NCBI GenBank assembly: GCA_943737045.1
Contig: CALSFV010000007.1
Span: forward strand, 335,001 to 399,000
Direction: 5' to 3'
From: Parapristionchus giblindavisi
Lineage: Eukaryota; Nematoda; Chromadorea; Rhabditida; Diplogasteridae
DNA: 64,000 nt
In this document: positions 59,007-64,000 of the stretch, piece after piece
How the letters are laid out: each line of letters opens with the position of its first letter
Numbering within the stretch: position 1 is the first letter of the stretch
Position numbers and translations under genes: made by a program
The notes under the pieces: generated by a model
What the model was told of the DNA's origin: nothing
The model's database searches: none
The model's input: only the letters and a program-made list of their open reading frames with translations

Positions 59007-62000
59007 TTAGATGACCAGATATTTTTCATAAATCTCCGCAGCTAGATGAACATTTCCACTCGAGTGATAGAGCAATGCGAGATTGTGAGCAGCGTAACGA
59101 GTCATGTCATATCTCACAATGAATCAACATTATCAAAGATTAAAGATCAAAGATCAAACCTCTCAGCCTCTTCAACAGTCTCCGTTCCATCATCCTGTTG
59201 AACAACAATCTTGGGAGGACGTTCAGCTAATGTCTTAATGGATATCATGTACGATTGTTTCCGTGTAAGATCAGACCACACACTCTCTCTGATCTACCCA
59301 GCATAGGTCGAAAAGTATGTTACAAAGTACCAAGCTTGACCGGATTTTGAGCCAAAATCTCACAAAAATCGAAAAACCTGACCGGATTTGGAAAACCGAT
59401 AACCTTGCTATTCGACCTATGCTACCCACACTCTCGTAACAATCCCTGGCTCCGCTCACTTATATCGACAGATGCCTATCAGTTAGTTCATTCATTCTTT
59501 CCAAATTGTTACTTCGTGCTTCTCTTGTCTGTTTATAAATCTCTAATGCATCGTTACATTTACCTTATGTCCCTACGCCGTAACGACGGAGACACTGCGG
59601 AGGATACAGGGTAGGCACGTAAGGCAAATGTAACGATGGATAAGGTAACCACCCCCACGAGCGAGCATGACACTCAATATTGCACAAAAATATGGACAAA
59701 CCTTCTCATAAAAATAAACAGCAAGAGTTGTAATCGACATTTGATGGAATGTTCTTCCCAGATTGTAGTATACCTCCTGTCGTACACTACGTGTTAACTC
59801 ATATCGACGAAGGAAGGCAAGTCCCTAGATAGGATATGATTTATGATAAACTCCATGGCTGGGGCAATAGTGGCTCGGGTAAGGGTCAGTTTATTTTTTA
59901 TTTTTTTATAGTTCTGAAGAGGTATTAATGAGTGAGAAAAGTATCGTATCGTACTCTGATGGCGAGCATATGTCGACTGCTCAGATCCTTCTTGCATGCC
60001 ATATGAGTGAATGTGAGACCAATGAGTAGACAAACGAGAGGATTCTTCTTGTTAGCCACCCATACTCGAAGGAATTCACCTAAAATATCAAGAATTCGAT
60101 ATGATAAACGTTTATCGTTCAAATATGCTACAACTATAGATATAAGAATATCCGTATCATTTCTTCATACTTACATCAATGTTCTCTCACAACACTCACC
60201 ATACATAAATCTCTCGTAGAAAACTGACACAAATTTTGAAAAATTGAAAGAACACATACTTTAGAACAGATACTTTATTAAATACTTTTTATATTTTTAA
60301 CTGCCTACCTAATGCATGTCGATAAGTTCCCGTTATGAGTGAATTATTGCCTGATATGGCTTGTAGTGCATGATTGCCTGGATTCTTCACGAGAGCACGC
60401 ATTACATATCTGAAAAGAACTTCAACACAAAAATAAACATATTTAATCTATCATGAATTTATCCGAGAACGCAATGTTTTAAACGTATAAATATTGTGTT
60501 GACTAAAATGGTCTAAGTAGACTCTATCTGCAGTATTCGGTAATAATAAGAAGAGTCCAAACCTGTGATAGGAAACATTCTGTGAGTGACAGAATACATA
60601 GTTCATGGCATTAAAGATACGCTTGATCATGGTTTCCTTTTCAGTTGGAAGGAGTTGAGGATGATTCACCTGTCCAAGAGATACATCTTATACAATTCTT
60701 TAAATCTATTACGCCATCATATCAGTTATTTTATTTATAGAATGATTATTAATTGACAGTTATTGATACATTGTTACGATATATTAGAATAGTTGTCAAC
60801 AATAAAGTGAAAGATAAAGTTGTGCAGGCATGTACTTGATTATGGAATGAAAGAATATGAATGATGATAACTAACCATACTAGATTGATGATACCATCTG
60901 GCATATTCAAAGGCGAGTAACCAATTGTCCGCTTTGATGGCACAAAAGTAGATCAGATTTTGGAAGGTTAGTGATCTGAATTCCAACCAATACTTTCACC
61001 TCACTGCAGTGTTTACAAGATCTTGTCCCACAATTAGGATAACCCACCCCGGAGCCCTCTACCCAAGTTCTAAACGCTGCAAAAATTTACCTATTGAAAA
61101 GTTATAGTCGTAGCTTAATAATGATAATTGCAATCAAGTATTTTCCAAGTACGTCTAACATTATTGTTATTGCTATTATCGTAACGTCTAATCAATGCAG
61201 GTACATATTTTCTCACTTCTCGTTCTTGGAAATCTTCGGTTGGAGGAAGGCATAACAGCAAACGGTGAGCATATCTTGATATCTACAATTAATTAATTTG
61301 TGTTACATTGATAAATAAATAAATAAAAGTAAAATATAAGTGGGAACAAAACATTATTAACATAGTTACAGTACAATGATCAATCAGTACACTTTTATAT
61401 CACCAATTATATTTATACGATTCTCAATGTGTTTCAAAATTGTTGGTAATATAACGTGTAAACCAATATATAATGATTGAATGTCCAACCTTGACATTGA
61501 CAGTAGACTCTCAATTAGTTTGAGACAGTAATCATGAAGAAGTGTCGCATCCATTTCCTCTCCTGATCTACAATCAATCAATATTCATCGATCACAACAT
61601 AATCAGCATGCAATATCAATGAAAGTTCAGAATACTCTTTCAATCTCGAATAAACAACAACAATTGTACCAGTCACACATATCAAATATCTCTTCTCATT
61701 GTTTCAGACAATGTTCTTGATCATACATTTTCGGTACCCCCGCCGAATTATTTTTATATAGTGGGTCGAATTAGAAAAACCGTTATTTTTTTTATTAAAT
61801 TATAATCTTTCACATAAAAATGAGCCGTATATAGTGGGCCAATCCTCACACTGTGAGGGTATGAAAATGTATGTTCTTGATTATGTCACTAAATACGATA
61901 TGATACCGTACCTGCTCTGCTCAGTATACGCCACAGCACCGAGACGTTTCACAAACTTCTCAAGAGTTGAATTCTGAATGGAATGAAGAGCTGCTTGACG

Positions 62001-63942
62001 GAGTGTAGTAGATAGAGCCCATACTGAAATTAACGAACAAATATCCATTCGATTTATCCGTGATAACGAAATCCATAACTATGAGAAAAGAACTTTTGAA
62101 AGAAAAACATCTGAAATGAAACATCTCTTGAACACTAAACCAATTTCGTAGTGAAGACAAAATCAACGTATTTTTGCAACAAATTATTTTAACATACGTA
62201 TATCTGAGCAGCATTTCCGATTGGCTAATTACATTTCCAAATCACTTCTCCCAGACACATATATGTTATCTGCCCCAGCATCATTACCCAATATTTTTCG
62301 CTTAATTTTACACCCAATAAATTCCTGCGCCACGAGTGTCCCTTGTTCCCTATTTAGTATAATGAATGTCCCTCTCATGAGATCGTTTAGGCAATAATAC
62401 ACGATTGAATTAAAGATCAAAGATCAAGATACAAACCAGATGAATTTCGACCTGCTCTCTTCTTCGCAATAACATCCGGATCGCGGTGAATCTCGTAGAA
62501 GTAAGGTGTGAGGAGCATACGAGCACATCTGGAGATATAAACAATTAATAGAAATTAAATAAATAACATTAATATAAAATAAGATGAACATGAAATTACA
62601 GCACAACTGTACATAGTACTGTAGATTGTTTAGATATGCTATTAATAACGAAAAGAATAAAGGGAGCGAGAGATATATGAATGAATAACGATGAACATAC
62701 TGTATGAACTGTTTGGTTTGTCCACGTTCAAAAAGAAATTCAGCCTGTCTCATTAGGAGACGTTCATCCTGTAAACAATCATATCATTTATATAATAATA
62801 ATAATATTATTGTATAATAATATAATAATAATATTATTATTATATAATAATAATAATATATATTATTTCCGTCAACAACGCAGACTCTTCAATTATTTAA
62901 TCAATCAAGAAGGTTCAACGATGCGAAGACACCGTCTAAGATATTTCCAAGACATTTATCCCAATTAAAATAAACTTTAGAGAAAAGATGATAAATGTGT
63001 TGACATACAGGAAGATGTGAGCATCCTTCAAGATCGTAATCTCTCAGAGTCTCCAATGCCTTATCACTCATTCCTGCTCGCTGTTGGAGACCCGAAAGGT
63101 TTATCCGACCATCCACATGAGAGGGATCACACTTAAAGAAGAGATCATCAAAGATCAAAGATCATCGAATGAAACGCAAGAAAATAACCTGTAGGGTCTT
63201 CTCGAATGCTTCCATTGCCAATGGTAGCTCCTTGAGTGCCTGCATAGAATATACAATAAACAATCGAAAATCAAATACAGTACCCTAGTGAGTACCGTAT
63301 GACACACGTACCACCAGTACATTTCCATAGATGAACCACAATTGAGCATCGTCATCCATTACTTTCCAATCGTGAAGAGTTTCACAGAATCGACGAGCAT
63401 ATGGATACCACTAGAAATGGAGAATTAAATAATAATAATAATAATGATGGAATTTTTATGGAATAATAAAAATAAAGGTATTCAAACGCATTCTAATGAT
63501 TCTGCTATTCGTTTGTTTTGATCGTTATATTGCAAATAGTTTGTATCTTCTCATTTCGTTTATTATATTAATTCTTCGTGCATTGGAGAAAGCGATATTT
63601 CCGAATGATAAATGCACAATTAGGGACAACAGTTTCATTGGGAAAAAATTCTAAAATTGAAAATAAGTGTTTATCAAACCTCAGCAGTATACAATGCTTG
63701 TGCAACTTCCACAACACACTCCACAACATCTTCATTTTCAAATGAACGAGAGAGGAGAATCTCGCATAGATTCTGAAGATATTAATTGGTATACACAATA
63801 CATCAATGTCTTGAATAAATGACAGACACATTAAGTCGCATGATATATTCTTATAGGTGCTAAACACATTCCGTTAATGTCGTCAAATCCTAGAACTTAC
63901 TCTCAAATATTTAAAGTCTCGAAAAGCCGTCACTACTCGTGT
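59007..63942 (-). CDS. GTF3C3: TFIIIC subunit GTF3C3 (TFIIIC102, yeast Tfc4), C-terminal part
   Basis: TPR subunit of TFIIIC, which binds A and B boxes of tRNA genes and recruits TFIIIB. Exons in reading order: 63942-63901, 63772-63680, 63410-63312, 63239-63189, 63131-63009, 62768-62701, 62528-62437, 62023-61912, 61567-61490, 61282-61217, 60975-60876, 60669-60563, 60409-60309, 60079-59955, 59824-59702, 59233-59160, 59112-59007; ~519 aa, phases consistent. TPR-like segments throughout. Diagnostic match to the metazoan family: P-G-N-H-A-L, L-I-G-L-T-F-T-H-M-A, V-Y-Y-N-L-G-R-x-x-H-Q, and the end N-L-A-L-L-Y-x-S-S-G-N. Human GTF3C3 is 886 aa, so roughly the first 40% lies beyond the right edge. 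The 63942 acceptor is the least certain boundary. Two introns open with TTTGATCTTTGATC-type sequence. Confidence 0.95.
62793..62872. repeat. AT-rich (ATA/TAT)n microsatellite in a GTF3C3 intron
   Basis: Runs of ATAATAATAATATTATT repeated and mirrored, able to form a hairpin. Confidence 0.85.
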
Positions 63943-64000
63943 CTCTCACTATGATTGTATATTCTTCACCTGACAGGGTGCTTTGTTTCCCATTGCAGCT

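Overview
Nematode nuclear DNA, most likely a chromadorean. Three things point there: a 21-nt stretch matching the nematode spliced leader SL1 (last 21 of 22 nt), very short introns (many 45-60 nt), and a U6 fragment and U1 gene of nematode type. The DNA is AT-rich, every cellular gene is split by many introns, and about half of the window is repeats. I cannot name the species. All gene models were built by hand from intron phase and family similarity.

Layout. 1-10455: satellite of a 49-bp pyrimidine-rich unit interrupted by 28 copies of a ~160-bp module. 10456-19760: decayed and reorganised relatives of that satellite, mixed with GATCAAA-type repeats, a TA-flanked element carrying a possible GIY-YIG fragment, a MITE and a 2-kb foldback element. 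19960-26619 (+): a 28-exon gene whose phases chain without a break, encoding about 1164 aa with a C2H2-like finger, a tyrosine recombinase domain, a long Asn/Asp-rich acidic stretch and a SET domain. I do not know this fusion and consider it the most novel content. 27-30.4 kb: MITEs, a perfect 78-bp palindrome, a 395-bp duplication and a dead mariner transposase. 30903-38931 (-): a small unknown six-exon gene whose second intron has been swollen by a 654-bp tandem repeat and by a young BEL/Pao LTR element (33433-38147). That element has Gag and protease but no RT or integrase, and its LTRs contain the SL1 sequence. 39.7-44.7 kb: a cluster of MITEs with a tRNA-like Pol III promoter. 45.0-45.5 kb: a U6 fragment and a complete-looking U1 snRNA gene.

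47.1-64.0 kb: a run of genes all on the minus strand. In transcription order they are GTF3C3 (TFIIIC TPR subunit, partial at the right edge), POLR3H (RPC8 subunit of RNA polymerase III), a possible small gene at 55.1 kb, and MEMO1. GTF3C3 and POLR3H lie head to tail 444 bp apart and act in the same machinery, which suggests an operon. TTTGATC-type heptamers sit beside splice sites in several of their introns.
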